A DNA stretch of 64,000 nucleotides from [Pantoea] beijingensis (GTDB lineage Bacteria > Pseudomonadota > Gammaproteobacteria > Enterobacterales > Enterobacteriaceae), in the NCBI RefSeq assembly GCF_022647505.1, contig NZ_CP071409.1, forward strand, positions 3,968,001 through 4,032,000, in the 5' to 3' direction. A model generated the notes under the pieces. It had not been told where the DNA came from, searched no databases, and worked only from the letters and a program-made list of their open reading frames with translations. Below, piece after piece: positions 18,353 to 31,028 of this stretch (the first letter of the stretch is position 1; each line of letters starts with the position of its first letter). A program made the position numbers and the translations under genes.

Positions 18353-19387
18353 ATGAAAAAGATCAACAAAATTTTAATTTGCAAATTAAAGTTTCATGGT
18401 GACATGTTATTAACAACGCCATTAATCGCTACGCTAAATCATTTATATCCTGAAGCAAAAATCGATATTTTACTGTATAAAGAAACAAAATCTCTTTTGT
18501 CTGCAGACAAACGAATTAATACATTTTATGAAATAGAGAAAACACCATCCCTCGTTAAAAAAGTAGCAAACTTTTTTAACGTTCGTTCAGCATTGAAGAA
18601 AAAAAACCATGACATTATCATTAATTTGACGGATCAATGGCCCATCGCTTTATTGCTGGCATCACTGAATCAATACAGCATTGCTTTTAAACGTGGAAAA
18701 AAAACCTGGAATAGGTTGTTTACAAAAGTGGTTCCCAGCCAGGGAGAACACATCATTGAACAAAACTTATCCATTTTACAAGCGTTGGATGTTCCAGAAA
18801 ATAAATTAATTAAAACGCTTTCGCTTTACTACAATGAAAGTGATTATCAAAGCTTATTCACTATCGACTCCTCTTTTAATAGCAATAAGTACGTTGTTAT
18901 TCAACCTACCGCACGCCAACCCTTTAAATGCTGGGATGATGAAAAGTTCGCAGCATTAATTAATAAACTGCATCATGACGGACTGGATGTCATGCTCACA
19001 TCAGGGCCATCAACGGAAGATCTAGCGCAGGTGAAACGCATCGCGGCACTATGCCAACGACCGCCCAACAGTCAATTTGCCGGAAAAACCACATTCTTAC
19101 AGCTTGCAGCATTAATCGACCATGCCGAACTTTATATCGGCGTCGATTCAGCCCCGATGCATATGGCTGCAGCATTAGATATTCCCCAAGTGTGCATGTT
19201 TGGCGCAACCAACTATAAGCAGTGGCGTCCGTGGTCAGACAAAGCTACTGTCTTATGGGCAGGGAATTATCAGAAAATGCCGGAAAGACGTCATCTCGAT
19301 CGTAGTAAAAAATATTTATCTTGTATCCCAGCGGATGATGTTATTCATGAAGCAGAGGTGCTTCTTAATAAGTTCGCCACGCGTTAA
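18353..19387 (+). CDS. waaQ: LPS heptosyltransferase III WaaQ
   Basis: GT9 enzyme predicted to add the branch heptose (HepIII) to HepII of the inner core. The start KILICKLKFHGDMLLTTPLI resembles E. coli WaaQ. Donor-site motifs are YVVIQPTARQPFKCW near 181-195 and GVDSAPMHMAAALDIP near 263-278. 344 residues. In E. coli waaQ leads the waaQGP operon; here it is separated from waaG and waaP and lies on the opposite strand. Confidence 0.9.
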   Translation: MKKINKILICKLKFHGDMLLTTPLIATLNHLYPEAKIDILLYKETKSLLSADKRINTFYEIEKTPSLVKKVANFFNVRSALKKKNHDIIINLTDQWPIALLLASLNQYSIAFKRGKKTWNRLFTKVVPSQGEHIIEQNLSILQALDVPENKLIKTLSLYYNESDYQSLFTIDSSFNSNKYVVIQPTARQPFKCWDDEKFAALINKLHHDGLDVMLTSGPSTEDLAQVKRIAALCQRPPNSQFAGKTTFLQLAALIDHAELYIGVDSAPMHMAAALDIPQVCMFGATNYKQWRPWSDKATVLWAGNYQKMPERRHLDRSKKYLSCIPADDVIHEAEVLLNKFATR

Positions 19388-19402
19388 TAAGGGAATATAA
19401 AC

Positions 19403-20353
19403 ATGAATCATAATAATAACCATCAAATTAACATTGCATATTGCACTGATGCTAATTATCTGGAATATGTTGCGACTTCAATTACGTCAGTTATCATGAA
19501 TAATATGCAGGCATCATTAGCTTTTTATGTCTTTGTCTATGATGTTTCGTCAGATGATATCGAGAAACTAAAGAAAACCAGTCCTTATATAGAAGTGTTT
19601 GAAATGGAGAAATCTGATATTGATAAATATCAGACGGATTTCAAAATAAAACATTTGAACAGGTCAACCTATATGCGACTGGCGGTTCCACGCCTGCTGA
19701 AGGATAAAGTCGACACCTTTATTTACTTAGACGCGGATACATTATGCTTTGATGATATCAGTGCAATAACAGAAATTGATGTCAGTAAGGTTATCTGTGC
19801 TGTTGGACATGATTCGTTAGATGCCGCAGAGACTAAGCATGCAAAGCGTCTGGGATTAAATGTGGATAATTATTTTAATGCAGGTTTTCTCTACATTAAT
19901 GTAGAGAACTGGATTAGTAATGGAATAGAAGAAAAAGCTAATGAAATTCTTTTTGAAAAAGCACAAGAACTGCCCTATCTGGATCAGGATGCATTAAACA
20001 TAGCGATGACTGGTAATGTGACGTTTATCGACAATAAATGGAATTTTATTCATAACTGGTATACCGAGACGCAAAAAGATACCTATTTTTATGATAAATC
20101 TGATTTACCAAGGATTGTACATTTTACCGGTGGACGGAAACCTTGGTTTAAAGAACATGAAGGCCTGTCACAACAACTTTTCTCTTTCTACCATCACTTT
20201 ACTCCCTGGCGTAACGAACCACTGCGTTCTTTTTCTTCGAGAATGCGACCTACGGATTATCGTGTTTACTCGCGTCAACACTTTCAACGCAGGCAATTTG
20301 GTAAAGCAATTGTGAATTACTTAAAATATCTCAAAGCTAAATTTAAACCATAA
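19403..20353 (+). CDS. GT8-family glycosyltransferase (LPS core)
   Basis: Family 8 retaining hexosyltransferase. NIAYCTDANYLEYVATSITS near the N-terminus, the D-x-D in YLDADT (110-112), NAGFLYINVENW near 160, DQDALN near 195, and the HFTGGRKPW motif near 238. A basic C-terminal tail is typical of WaaI/O/J-type LPS enzymes. 316 residues. Only distantly similar to the two GT8 genes on the other strand. It is the last gene of the rightward run. Donor (glucose or galactose) not determinable. Confidence 0.85.
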   Translation: MNHNNNHQINIAYCTDANYLEYVATSITSVIMNNMQASLAFYVFVYDVSSDDIEKLKKTSPYIEVFEMEKSDIDKYQTDFKIKHLNRSTYMRLAVPRLLKDKVDTFIYLDADTLCFDDISAITEIDVSKVICAVGHDSLDAAETKHAKRLGLNVDNYFNAGFLYINVENWISNGIEEKANEILFEKAQELPYLDQDALNIAMTGNVTFIDNKWNFIHNWYTETQKDTYFYDKSDLPRIVHFTGGRKPWFKEHEGLSQQLFSFYHHFTPWRNEPLRSFSSRMRPTDYRVYSRQHFQRRQFGKAIVNYLKYLKAKFKP

Positions 20354-20360
20354 TTATTTA

Positions 20361-20399
20361 AATAGAAAACGAGTTAAACAGTACGCTGATTAACTCGTT
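20361..20399 (-). terminator. Terminator of the waaG-waaP-GT8-GT8 operon
   Basis: AACGAGTTAA (20368-20377) and TTAACTCGTT (20390-20399) form a perfect 10-bp stem with a 12-nt loop. On the minus strand it is followed by TTTTCTATTT. It lies between convergent GT8 genes, 22 bp after the minus-strand stop. Confidence 0.8.
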
Positions 20400-20420
20400 A
20401 ATAAAAAATCACATACTCAA

Positions 20421-21428
20421 TTACTTGCTCTTAAGTTTAGCGAGGAGATATTGTATATAACTTATTATTGACGTGGCATATTTTCCCTGTAGCCGTTCAT
20501 GCCGTGATTTTTTCTTAAACTGCTTGGGAGTACGGGCTCCAACTAGCGGTTGGTCAGCCCAAGGGGATAATTTCCAGGGACGAACAAAATATTGAGCGCT
20601 AGGATAATCAGCCCAGGTATTCCACGGTTTTGTCACGCCAATATAATGGATTAATTTAGTTGATTCCGTAATCGTTTCTTTATACCGAGTGATATCTCGA
20701 TTTTTAAGCTCTTGCTTAATGCCATAGATGCAATTAAAATTATTACTTAAGAATTGCACATTTCCTACATAAAGAAGGTTTAATACATCCTGATCAAAAA
20801 ACTGGAATTTATTATTCTTATCTAAAAGTAATGACAACGCTTTTTCAAAGAAACCATTCTCTTTCCATTTATTAAGTTTTACCAGCATAACGCCAGCATT
20901 GAAATATGAATGATTTAATTCACTATTTTTTAGCCTTTCCCCTGTCTTTTCTCTTATTTCAGCAACATCAGGAATCACTGCAGCATATCTTTCAAAAAAG
21001 TTATAATTTAATAACTCCAGTAAGCTTCCTTTGCACATTACATCTGCATCCAGATAGAGTACAGAGTCTATTTTCTCCGATAAATATTCAAAAGCAATAA
21101 ACCTGTAATAGGTTGCAATGGACCATGCATTAGAAATAGGCAACATACTGAAAAAATCAGAACTTATATAATAAACACTAATGGAAATCTTATTTTCTTC
21201 TGCAAGTTCGTTACATTTTATACTAAACTCATCACTTTCATAATCAGTAAAAATATGGAAATTTAAATTTATATCTTTATTGTTTAATATTATAGATGTA
21301 ATGGAAACTGCGGCCCCAAAAAGGAAATTTTTATCAATACCATAAGCAATATTTAAAGACTTTTCTTCACTTTCTTTATAATTATACTCATTTATTTTTT
21401 TTATTGCATTGCCAAGTTCAAAAACCAT
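20421..21428 (-). CDS. GT8-family glycosyltransferase, WaaI/WaaO/WaaJ type
   Basis: LPS outer-core hexosyltransferase family. SLNIAYGIDKNFLFGAAVSITS, D-x-D in LYLDADVMCKG, HSYFNAGVMLVKLNKW, FDQDVLN and LIHYIGVTKPWNTWA follow the WaaO/WaaI pattern, with the conserved KSRHERLQ tail box. The ATG at 21428 was chosen because GAGG lies 6 nt before it; the ATG at 21440 overlaps that site. 335 residues. Clear paralogue of the next gene upstream (21521-22534). Very AT-rich. Acceptor and sugar unknown. Confidence 0.87.
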   Translation of the reverse strand: MVFELGNAIKKINEYNYKESEEKSLNIAYGIDKNFLFGAAVSITSIILNNKDINLNFHIFTDYESDEFSIKCNELAEENKISISVYYISSDFFSMLPISNAWSIATYYRFIAFEYLSEKIDSVLYLDADVMCKGSLLELLNYNFFERYAAVIPDVAEIREKTGERLKNSELNHSYFNAGVMLVKLNKWKENGFFEKALSLLLDKNNKFQFFDQDVLNLLYVGNVQFLSNNFNCIYGIKQELKNRDITRYKETITESTKLIHYIGVTKPWNTWADYPSAQYFVRPWKLSPWADQPLVGARTPKQFKKKSRHERLQGKYATSIISYIQYLLAKLKSK

Positions 21429-21520
21429 TGTATACCTCATCTATACTATTAATAATACTTGCGTGAGATATAGTATTTCACACTGTATCGAAATATAAAC
21501 AATATATTCTAACCACATGA

Positions 21521-22534
21521 TCATAGTGACGATTTTATTATTTTACTCTTAATATACATAATATGACTAAATATGGATTTAACGTATTTCTTCTGTAGTC
21601 GTTCATGTCTGGATTTTCGCTTGAAAAGTTTCGCTGTATTGGCCTTTAATAGTGGCTGTTCATTCCAAACAGATTTCTGATATGCATCAAGGAAATATTT
21701 TGAGATCGGATAGTCAGCCCAACTATGCCATGGCTTAGTCACACCAACGTAGTGGACCAATATGGTATTATCGGTAATACTCCCCACATGCTTTTTACTT
21801 GTTTTATCGAGCACCTGATCGACACCATTAATGCAGTTAAAATCTCGGCGTAGAATAATCAGATGATTAACAAATAGAATATTAAGTACATCCTGGTCAA
21901 AATATAGCAAATGAGATTGTTCATCCAGTAGAATTTTAAAGGCCTCACTGAGAAGCCCCATTCTTTTCCAGATGACAAGATTAGCAAAAACAACACCCGA
22001 ATTAAAATAGTCATGCGCCAATGCTGGAATATTTAAGCGCTCTGCAGATTTCATTCTGATAATATCGAGGTCATTAACAACGGCGGCATACTTCTCACCG
22101 AGATTTATTTTTGTTAGTTCGATTAATGACCCTTTACAGATTACGTCAGCATCTAAATACAATACAGACTCTAACGAACTACTCAAATATTCGAAGGCAA
22201 CATAGCGATAATACATCGCATATGTCCAAAATTTAGTGCTGGGCAAGACCTTAAACTCATCATTATTGAAAATATAAATCTCAATATTCGTACTATATTG
22301 TTTTGCCAACGACTGAATTTTATCTACATATTCTGGATCTGCATAATCAGTGAAAATGTAAAAATTAAATCCCATATCTATATTGTTAATTAATATGGAT
22401 GTTATAGAGATGCCTGCACCGAAAAGAAAATTCTTGTCCACGCCGTATGCAACATTGAGGTTACTCTCTTTGACATCAACACAATAATTGAATTTATATT
22501 CTTTTGTAATGTGCCTGCTAAAGTCAATATTCAT
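21521..22534 (-). CDS. GT8-family glycosyltransferase, WaaI/WaaO/WaaJ type
   Basis: Same architecture as the following gene: LNVAYGVDKNFLFGAGISITS, LYLDADVICKG, HDYFNSGVVFANL, FDQDVLN, LVHYVGVTKPWHSWADYP and the shared KSRHERLQKKY tail. The start at 22534 has GAGG 7 nt upstream. 337 residues. A 92-bp AT-rich gap separates it from its paralogue. Position after waaP suggests it adds an early outer-core hexose; the order of action is inference. Confidence 0.87.
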   Translation of the reverse strand: MNIDFSRHITKEYKFNYCVDVKESNLNVAYGVDKNFLFGAGISITSILINNIDMGFNFYIFTDYADPEYVDKIQSLAKQYSTNIEIYIFNNDEFKVLPSTKFWTYAMYYRYVAFEYLSSSLESVLYLDADVICKGSLIELTKINLGEKYAAVVNDLDIIRMKSAERLNIPALAHDYFNSGVVFANLVIWKRMGLLSEAFKILLDEQSHLLYFDQDVLNILFVNHLIILRRDFNCINGVDQVLDKTSKKHVGSITDNTILVHYVGVTKPWHSWADYPISKYFLDAYQKSVWNEQPLLKANTAKLFKRKSRHERLQKKYVKSIFSHIMYIKSKIIKSSL

Positions 22535-22568
22535 TAAATATCCTCGTTCTATTATCACTCCGTGATAA

Positions 22569-23366
22569 TTATAAAGATTTATTAATTGTCCTTACTTTTA
22601 TTTTTTCAGCCTTTTGTTGCGCTTGTCTGAGCAGTTCAGCCTCTTGCTGTTGAATATCTCTTAGCGGCGTTGAAAAATAACATTTTAAAAAGCGGAAAAT
22701 ATCACGTTGGGTTAAACCAATATCCAGAGATGAAAAATAGAGCCCGATGAGATCTTTGTTACGCCAACGAAGTGGTACACGCTCGCGGAGCTGCGCACGA
22801 TGTAAGTCAATTACCGATATTTTTAAATTTTCAGCATCGCCATTAAATGGCAAGTGGAGGAGAAAATGGCAAATATAGCAATCACGATGATTTACGCCCA
22901 CAGCATGCATATTCCGCACCATCATCGCTACGCGTTCAATAATCATGCGCTTTATCGCTGGAGGGGGTGACGATACTTTCCAGTCGGCACAATAATCTTC
23001 GAGGCTGATCGTCGGTGATAAATCCTCAGTAATAATAAAAGAGATTCTGCGGACTGGATTTAGCCCCTTTTGCCCAAAACCAACCCCATGCATGGTGTCT
23101 ATATGGTGCTTTTGCAAGCGATGAATAGCTTTCCACTCGCGATCGGCCCCTAATACAGGTAAGCGTAAAGACGCAAGGTTTTTTATCACCTCTTTCCAGG
23201 TCGTGCCATAATGAAGTTTAAGAAAATATCCTTTCTTATCAATCTCAAACCGCAAAGTTCTGCGCGTTTCCAGAGCACGAAATACTTCTCCATTTAATTT
23301 TTCAACCTCATTAAAGGGATCTTTATTCCGCCACAGGCTGAGAAGTGGCTCTTTTAATTTAATCAT
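22569..23366 (-). CDS. waaP: LPS core heptose I kinase WaaP
   Basis: Cytosolic kinase phosphorylating HepI of the inner core, important for outer-membrane stability. 265 residues, the exact E. coli length, and closely colinear: LKEPxxxLWRxKDPF at the N-terminus, [12 protein letters not shown], the catalytic loop [15 protein letters not shown] [11 protein letters not shown] near 160, and the [12 protein letters not shown] metal loop near 187. It overlaps waaG by 8 bp. Confidence 0.97.
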   Translation of the reverse strand: MIKLKEPLLSLWRNKDPFNEVEKLNGEVFRALETRRTLRFEIDKKGYFLKLHYGTTWKEVIKNLASLRLPVLGADREWKAIHRLQKHHIDTMHGVGFGQKGLNPVRRISFIITEDLSPTISLEDYCADWKVSSPPPAIKRMIIERVAMMVRNMHAVGVNHRDCYICHFLLHLPFNGDAENLKISVIDLHRAQLRERVPLRWRNKDLIGLYFSSLDIGLTQRDIFRFLKCYFSTPLRDIQQQEAELLRQAQQKAEKIKVRTINKSL

Positions 23367-24483
23367 GTTTACTACCTAATATTAGATCGGCGGCCTTTTC
23401 CGGCAAGCTATACAGGTCCTGAGTATCAGCATAATGGCGAGCATTCGTTGCCCATTGATTCCGGATTGAAATATTTTCCAGACCTTTCCGCACTGCATCA
23501 TTGAATGCGCGCTGCTCAAAAGGCTGTTTAAGGACAACGCCACACTCTGCATCCGAAATATGATGGGCGTAACCACATACTTCTGTCACAAGAACTGGCA
23601 ACCCTGCGACAATACCCTCCAGCAGCACTATTCCGGCGGCTTCCTGATACGCGGGATGCAACAAAAGATCGGCTGCCGCCATCAATTCTGCAATATCATC
23701 GCGCCCTCGAAAAAACTGAACCCTATCCGCTATACCCAGTTGGGTGGCCAACGTTTGATATTTTTCTGCCTTATCTTGCCCAACGATCATTAACGTTGTT
23801 TTCTCTTTTACCGCTTCCGGCAACGATGCGACAGCCTGCAGCGTTCGGTCGACGCCCTTACGTCTGAAATCAGAGCCTATTTGCAATAACAGATAATGGT
23901 CGTGTGGTATATGGTTCCTGGCGCGGTAAACCGCTCTGCTGTCCGGTATCTGATGGCTATATTTTCGATCGAGGCTGATACCTGGCGGGAGCATATGAAA
24001 ACGGTTTTCTTCCGTTTTATAATGCTTACGGAAATCGTTTATCTGCCGCTCCGTTAGCATGAGCAGTTGTGTCTTTGCTCCACGATGGAACGTTGCATAT
24101 TCAAAAGCGGCATAATGCCGATAGCGGCGAGTCAGCTTGTAGAAAAACCCTTTCTCGCGCGCTACTTTTTCAGCATAGCAAACGTCCGCAGCATAATAGA
24201 TATCCAGGCCAGGCATTTTATTAAAGCCAACTACACGGTCAGCCGGATGTGCCTTGAGATGAGCCTGAACCCATTGATAATATTTGCTGTTACGCCCATG
24301 GTTTGTAGGTGATTTTACAGGAACGATAACAACCTCAAACTCAACGGGACGTTCACCTTGCCACTCAAGAACATAAACACGCACACGGTGCCCACGCTTT
24401 GTGACTGCCTGAGCAATCCGCATAAAATCGCGTTGTAACCCACCAAAGGGAAAATATTTATACAAGCAGAAGGCTATCGTCAT
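23359..24483 (-). CDS. waaG: LPS glucosyltransferase I WaaG
   Basis: GT4 (GT-B fold) enzyme adding the first outer-core glucose to HepII. Start at ATG 24483 gives [20 protein letters not shown] and 374 residues, matching E. coli WaaG; the upstream in-frame extension is non-homologous. The donor-site E-x7-E motif is EAAGIVLLE near 281-289. It overlaps waaP and is the first gene of the leftward operon behind the JUMPstart leader. Confidence 0.97.
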   Translation of the reverse strand: MTIAFCLYKYFPFGGLQRDFMRIAQAVTKRGHRVRVYVLEWQGERPVEFEVVIVPVKSPTNHGRNSKYYQWVQAHLKAHPADRVVGFNKMPGLDIYYAADVCYAEKVAREKGFFYKLTRRYRHYAAFEYATFHRGAKTQLLMLTERQINDFRKHYKTEENRFHMLPPGISLDRKYSHQIPDSRAVYRARNHIPHDHYLLLQIGSDFRRKGVDRTLQAVASLPEAVKEKTTLMIVGQDKAEKYQTLATQLGIADRVQFFRGRDDIAELMAAADLLLHPAYQEAAGIVLLEGIVAGLPVLVTEVCGYAHHISDAECGVVLKQPFEQRAFNDAVRKGLENISIRNQWATNARHYADTQDLYSLPEKAADLILGSKHD

Positions 24484-24552
24484 GCCGCCATTCCCATGTT
24501 GACTGGTAATTAAAAACAGGTGTGTTTGTTTGCATGCCCGCAAAAAATAAAA

Positions 24553-24591
24553 CACGCTACCGCCCCGGGCTCAGTAGCTACCCGTTCGCTG
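24553..24591 (-). promoter_or_regulatory. JUMPstart element with ops site (RfaH)
   Basis: On the minus strand the 39-nt block contains GGTAGCTACTGAGCC and ends GGGGCGGTAGCGTG, matching the JUMPstart consensus. The core ops sequence GGCGGTAG is at 24557-24564. It lies 70 bp before the waaG start. This element recruits the antiterminator RfaH in LPS, capsule and conjugation operons, so the waaG operon is expected to be RfaH-dependent. The remaining 24592-24915 is AT-rich and should carry the divergent promoters for waaG and waaA; nothing else is seen there. Confidence 0.93.
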
Positions 24592-24915
24592 GTATCGCGC
24601 CCAATTTAGGTCGCATAGTGTAACATTTCTTACACGGCAATCCGAGATGAATAACCTTTACCAGGCCGCCTCATTATTTTCTTTAAAAATATATAGATAA
24701 TAAAATTTTATTAAAATTTATTTCCTTTTCCTCTCCTCTTTCGTCCTTATGCACTTATTGCCGCAAAAAACCGCATTAAAAGATAAAAAAACCATTAAAT
24801 ACAAAAAGATAAACACCCTCTCTTTTATCAAGGCCACCTTAGTGGGCAAAAGTAATGGTAATGCCCAGCCTAAATACATAGAATTCCTGCAAATTCATTA
24901 ATCAGCTAAACGCAT

Positions 24916-26681
<1,766 letters not shown>

Positions 26682-26706
26682 AGCATGGTCAGTTGCCCCC
26701 TGCCTG

Positions 26707-27516
26707 TTATTTCTGGCAGCGGCGGCAGAAAAATGTGCTACGTTGTCCATGCTTTGCGCTCTCAATCAGCGTAGCGCAAACGCGGCAAGGTTCCCCGACT
26801 CGGCCATAAACCTGTAGCTCTTGCGCAAAATAGCCTGGCTTACCATCGCTTTGTAAAAAATCACGCAGCGTGGTGCCGCCCTGTTCAATAGAGCGTAATA
26901 ATACCGCTTTAATCGTTTCTACCAGCAATTCGGCCTCGGCAAACGTCAAAGACATTGCCGGGCGATCGGGCAATATCCCGGCAGCAAATAGTGATTCGCT
27001 GGCATAAATGTTTCCGACACCCACCACCAGCTTATTATCCATAATCCATTGCTTAATCGCGGTACGCTTAGTGCATGATTTTGCAAACAGATATTCGCCG
27101 GTAAATGTATCGCTAAGTGGCTCAGGCCCTAAATGCGCCAGTACATTGCTGGCCGCTGGATTGATGCTCCATAGCCAGGCACCAAAACGACGAGGATCGG
27201 TGTAACGCAACACCTTGCCATTACTCATGACTAAATCCACATGATCATGCTTAGCAGCGGGCATATCCTCAGGTAATACACGAAGGCTACCAGACATACC
27301 TAAATGGATAATAATCCAGCCAGTTGGTAACTCCAGCAGCAGATATTTAGCACGCCGCTGCACACTTAACACCTGCTGATCGCTGAGCGTGTGAATCTCC
27401 CGGGACACCGGCCAACGCAGGCGCGCATTGCGCACCACCGCATGCAGAATGGTTTCACCAAGCAGATGTGGCTCAATTCCGCGCCGGCTGGTTTCTACCT
27501 CAGGTAATTCAGGCAT
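26707..27516 (-). CDS. mutM: Formamidopyrimidine-DNA glycosylase
   Basis: Base-excision repair enzyme that removes 8-oxoguanine and Fapy lesions. The N-terminal PELPEVET provides the catalytic Pro/Glu after Met removal. The helix-two-turn-helix region GVGNIYASE is near 167, and the C-terminal zinc finger has CRVC and CRRC pairs. 269 residues as in E. coli. Confidence 0.98.
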   Translation of the reverse strand: MPELPEVETSRRGIEPHLLGETILHAVVRNARLRWPVSREIHTLSDQQVLSVQRRAKYLLLELPTGWIIIHLGMSGSLRVLPEDMPAAKHDHVDLVMSNGKVLRYTDPRRFGAWLWSINPAASNVLAHLGPEPLSDTFTGEYLFAKSCTKRTAIKQWIMDNKLVVGVGNIYASESLFAAGILPDRPAMSLTFAEAELLVETIKAVLLRSIEQGGTTLRDFLQSDGKPGYFAQELQVYGRVGEPCRVCATLIESAKHGQRSTFFCRRCQK

Positions 27517-27550
27517 GACCGCTCCTCTCGTTTTACTGAGTTATAAACAA

Positions 27551-27576
27551 AAAAACCCGGCCGAGGCCGGGTTTTT
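27551..27576 (-). terminator. Bidirectional terminator after rpmBG
   Basis: AAAAACCCGGCC-GA-GGCCGGGTTTTT is a near-perfect palindrome between rpmG and mutM. On the minus strand the stem is followed by seven T residues, ending the ribosomal-protein transcript. Confidence 0.93.
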
Positions 27577-27591
27577 CTTAAGTCACCAAAA

Positions 27592-27762
<171 letters not shown>

Positions 27763-27770
27763 TCAGTTCC

Positions 27771-28028
<258 letters not shown>

Positions 28029-28152
28029 TCAGCTCGAGCTTTAAAAATAAGGTCTTGGCCGCCTCGTCAGGCTCTTAGCCCATCCAAGCGAGTTCCATGT
28101 GAACCCGCTGAGCAGGCCCAAACGCCAAACCCGAGATTCTCAAAGGTGGCGT

Positions 28153-28181
28153 AGTATACGCCCTGTAGCGCCGCTGCTCAA
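28153..28181 (-). promoter_or_regulatory. Sigma-70 promoter of rpmB-rpmG
   Basis: On the minus strand TTGAGC (28176-28181), a 17-bp spacer and TATACT (28153-28158) give a near-consensus promoter. The transcript would start near 28146, about 140 nt before rpmB. The rest of 28008-28275 shows no gene. Confidence 0.75.
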
Positions 28182-28275
28182 GTCCCGAACAGATAAAGAT
28201 CCCAGTGGATCGCGCAAAATAGCCGCACCTGACGATAAATTTTATAGCGACAGAGGCTTAAGCAGCATCTCCTCG

Positions 28276-28944
28276 TCATACCCAACCTCGCTCAGCAAAT
28301 GAAACAAACTCGCCGCGTCCAATCACCAGATGATCCAATATCCTGATGTTGAATAGCGCACTTGCACGCATTATTTGCTGAGTAATATCGCGGTCTGCTG
28401 CGCTCGGCTCGGCAATGCCGGAAGGATGATTGTGTGCCAGAATTAAGGCTACCGCATTTATTTTTAATGCTTCACGGATGATTTCACGCGGATGGACTTC
28501 CACGCTGTCAATCGTACCGGAAAACATCTCCTGCGAACGAATAACACGATGCTGATTATCCAGGAAAATCACCATAAATACCTCACGTTCCTGATGCGCA
28601 AGCACACTTTGCAGAAACTGATGAGTAATATGCGGATTAGCAAGCGTATCCTCACGCGCAAGCTGCGCATTGAAAAAACGTTTGCCTAATTCAGCAATAG
28701 CCTGGAGCTGCGTCAATTTGGCATCGCCAACACCTTTTATAGCAGACAGATGCTGCTTATCTGCCGTCATGACCTGATAGAGCGAGCCAAAATCCTCCAG
28801 CAACTGTGCCGCCAGCATCATGACGTGACAGCCTGTCGAACCGGTACGTAAAAAAATCGCCAATAACTCCGCATCGCTTAAGGCACCAGCCCCCAATTGA
28901 TGCAGCTTTTCCCTTGGCAGTAGTTTTTGCCCTGTTGCTTCCAT
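28276..28944 (-). CDS. radC: RadC family JAB/MPN domain protein
   Basis: Predicted metal-dependent JAMM/MPN+ protein. The original DNA-repair assignment of RadC in E. coli was later withdrawn, so its role is uncertain. An N-terminal helix-hairpin-helix region (about 10-100) includes KGVGDAK. The metal-binding AHNHPSG followed by D at the expected spacing (SAADRD) is intact near 173-190. The start at 28944 has GGGAGG upstream and gives 222 residues, the usual length. Divergent from coaBC. Confidence 0.93.
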   Translation of the reverse strand: MEATGQKLLPREKLHQLGAGALSDAELLAIFLRTGSTGCHVMMLAAQLLEDFGSLYQVMTADKQHLSAIKGVGDAKLTQLQAIAELGKRFFNAQLAREDTLANPHITHQFLQSVLAHQEREVFMVIFLDNQHRVIRSQEMFSGTIDSVEVHPREIIREALKINAVALILAHNHPSGIAEPSAADRDITQQIMRASALFNIRILDHLVIGRGEFVSFAERGWV

Positions 28945-29154
28945 ACCCACCCTCCCTGATATCAGCAATACCATGCCAGCCCTCATCAGGATTCACCAGG
29001 CATACCCGTGAGAAATTGTCAGGTTTCGAGCCGACTCGCAAAGCTTGTCGCTTGCTAAAGGGAGCAGACAAACAGAGTGTGATAAAATACACAGATTGTG
29101 ACGCTGAATCAGTGCGCCGGCGTCGGACTGAACGAATGATAGCGGGTAATAGTT

Positions 29155-30369
29155 ATGATGGGATTAACCGGTAAACACATTGTCCTGGGTGTCAGCGGTG
29201 GCATCGCCGCCTATAAAACTCCCGAACTGGTACGTCGTCTGCGCGATCGCGGTGCGGAAGTGCGCGTCGTAATGACGGAGGCGGCAAAAGCCTTTATTAC
29301 GCCACTGAGCTTGCAGGCCGTTTCCGGTTTTCCCGTTTATGATGATTTACTCGATCCCGCAGCAGAAGCGGCAATGGGGCATATTGAACTTGGAAAATGG
29401 GCAGATTTGGTTATCCTTGCCCCTGCAACCGCCGATCTTATTGCCCGTGTGGCCGCAGGCATGGCGAACGATTTAGTGACAACTATTTGTCTGGCAACCG
29501 CGGCTCCTGTCGCCGTAGTGCCCGCAATGAATCAGCAAATGTATAGAGCGATTCCTACCCAGCACAATCTAAATATATTGGCCGGGCGCGGCATACTGCT
29601 ATGGGGGCCGGATAGCGGTAGCCAAGCCTGCGGTGATATTGGCCCAGGGCGGATGCTGGACCCGCTGGAAATTGTCGATTATGCGGTAAAATGGTCTTCC
29701 CCTATCAACGATTTGAAACATCTCAATATTATGATTACTGCTGGCCCTACGCGTGAAGCGCTGGATCCGGTACGCTTTATCAGCAATCACAGTTCAGGCA
29801 AAATGGGGTTTGCGATTGCTGCTGCTGCTGCTGCACGTGGTGCAAATGTCACCCTTGTGGCAGGACCGGTCAACCAACCCGCTCCGCCGTGGGTTAATCG
29901 TATTGATGTCACAACCGCGCTGCAGATGCAAAAAGCGGTAATGGAGCACATTAGCCGACAGCATATTTTCATTGGCAGCGCAGCCGTGGCAGACTATCGC
30001 CCGGCAGAGATTGCCGATGAGAAAATCAAAAAACAGGGCGATGACGTTACCGTTAGAATGATAAAAAATCCCGATATTGTGGCCGGGGTCGGCGCAATGA
30101 CCACCAGCCGTCCTTATGTCGTAGGATTTGCTGCTGAAACCCAGAATGTGGAAGAATACGCCCAACAAAAACGTGCGCGAAAGAATCTGGATTTAATCTG
30201 CGCCAACGATGTGTCAAAAGCCGGGCAAGGTTTCAATAGCGACACCAATGCTCTTCACCTTTTTTGGCAGGAGGGAGAAAAAGTCTTACCGCTTAGCGAT
30301 AAGTCACTCCTTGGCCAACAGTTAATAGACGAGATTGTCAGCCGTTATGATGAAAAAAATCGACGTTAA
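29155..30369 (+). CDS. coaBC: Bifunctional PPC decarboxylase/PPC synthetase CoaBC
   Basis: Couples 4'-phosphopantothenate to cysteine and decarboxylates the product, making 4'-phosphopantetheine. The flavin decarboxylase domain (about 1-190) has the catalytic His in [10 protein letters not shown] (near 75) and the Cys in [11 protein letters not shown] (near 158). The synthetase domain (about 191-404) has [14 protein letters not shown] and KIKK motifs. A (GCT)n tract near 29818 encodes an alanine run in the synthetase domain. Start is either of two adjacent ATGs (29155 or 29158). Its 3' end overlaps dut. Confidence 0.97.
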   Translation: MMGLTGKHIVLGVSGGIAAYKTPELVRRLRDRGAEVRVVMTEAAKAFITPLSLQAVSGFPVYDDLLDPAAEAAMGHIELGKWADLVILAPATADLIARVAAGMANDLVTTICLATAAPVAVVPAMNQQMYRAIPTQHNLNILAGRGILLWGPDSGSQACGDIGPGRMLDPLEIVDYAVKWSSPINDLKHLNIMITAGPTREALDPVRFISNHSSGKMGFAIAAAAAARGANVTLVAGPVNQPAPPWVNRIDVTTALQMQKAVMEHISRQHIFIGSAAVADYRPAEIADEKIKKQGDDVTVRMIKNPDIVAGVGAMTTSRPYVVGFAAETQNVEEYAQQKRARKNLDLICANDVSKAGQGFNSDTNALHLFWQEGEKVLPLSDKSLLGQQLIDEIVSRYDEKNRR

Positions 30370-30805
30370 AATTATTGATGCACGCGTGGGCAAGGATTTT
30401 CCTCTACCAACCTACGCCACATCGGGTTCTGCAGGCCTCGATCTGCGAGCCTGCCTGGATCACGCAATTGAGTTGGCTCCGGGCGTGACCACCCTGGTAC
30501 CAACAGGCTTAGCCATTCATATAGGTGATCCCTCACTGGCCGCCGTTATCCTTCCACGCTCGGGGCTTGGCCATAAACACGGCGTAGTACTGGGTAATCT
30601 GGTGGGTCTGATTGACTCCGATTATCAGGGACAACTCATGGTGTCAGTGTGGAATCGAGGTCAGGAGACATTCACCATTCAACCTGGTGAACGTATTGCG
30701 CAAATGGTTTTTGTCCCTGTCGTCCAGACCGAGTTTAATCTGGTGGAAGATTTTGACGCCAGCGCACGCGGTGAAGGTGGTTTTGGCCATTCTGGCCGCC
30801 AGTAA
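30347..30805 (+). CDS. dut: dUTPase
   Basis: Hydrolyses dUTP to dUMP, preventing uracil incorporation and feeding dTMP synthesis. All five trimeric-dUTPase motifs are visible: [36 protein letters not shown] and the C-terminal GEGGFGHSG. The ATG at 30347 gives MMKKIDVK and 152 residues, as in E. coli, and overlaps the coaBC end by 23 bp. Confidence 0.98.
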   Translation: MMKKIDVKIIDARVGKDFPLPTYATSGSAGLDLRACLDHAIELAPGVTTLVPTGLAIHIGDPSLAAVILPRSGLGHKHGVVLGNLVGLIDSDYQGQLMVSVWNRGQETFTIQPGERIAQMVFVPVVQTEFNLVEDFDASARGEGGFGHSGRQ

Positions 30806-30954
30806 CCCCGGAATCTGAAGTTGTTGGTATTGAGGTGAGATAAAACCTCACGCACTGGCGAAGGTCGCTATCCGCTATCGTGCATATTTGCCAACGGCGC
30901 TGCAATTTCGAGTATATAAAACAGCCTTCGCAACACTCTTTAAAAACTTTAACG

Positions 30955-30975
30955 CCGTGAGAGGCTTTCTCACGG
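30955..30975 (+). promoter_or_regulatory. Hairpin in the slmA 5' region
   Basis: CCGTGAGA-GGCTT-TCTCACGG, a perfect 8-bp stem 54 bp before the slmA start, without a T-tail. It could be an mRNA leader structure or an operator-like palindrome; no function is claimed. The rest of 30806-31028 is non-coding, with a weaker stem (TGAGGT/ACCTCA) just after dut. Confidence 0.4.
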
Positions 30976-31028
30976 ATGTTGCGCGGGTATTTGCCCTTTT
31001 ATGGTGAATTTCAGGGGTCTTTGAAGTC

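Noticed and set aside
29817..29834. (GCT)n tract in coaBC
   Set aside because: Encodes an alanine run also found in the E. coli protein; a trinucleotide change would not shift the frame of this essential gene.
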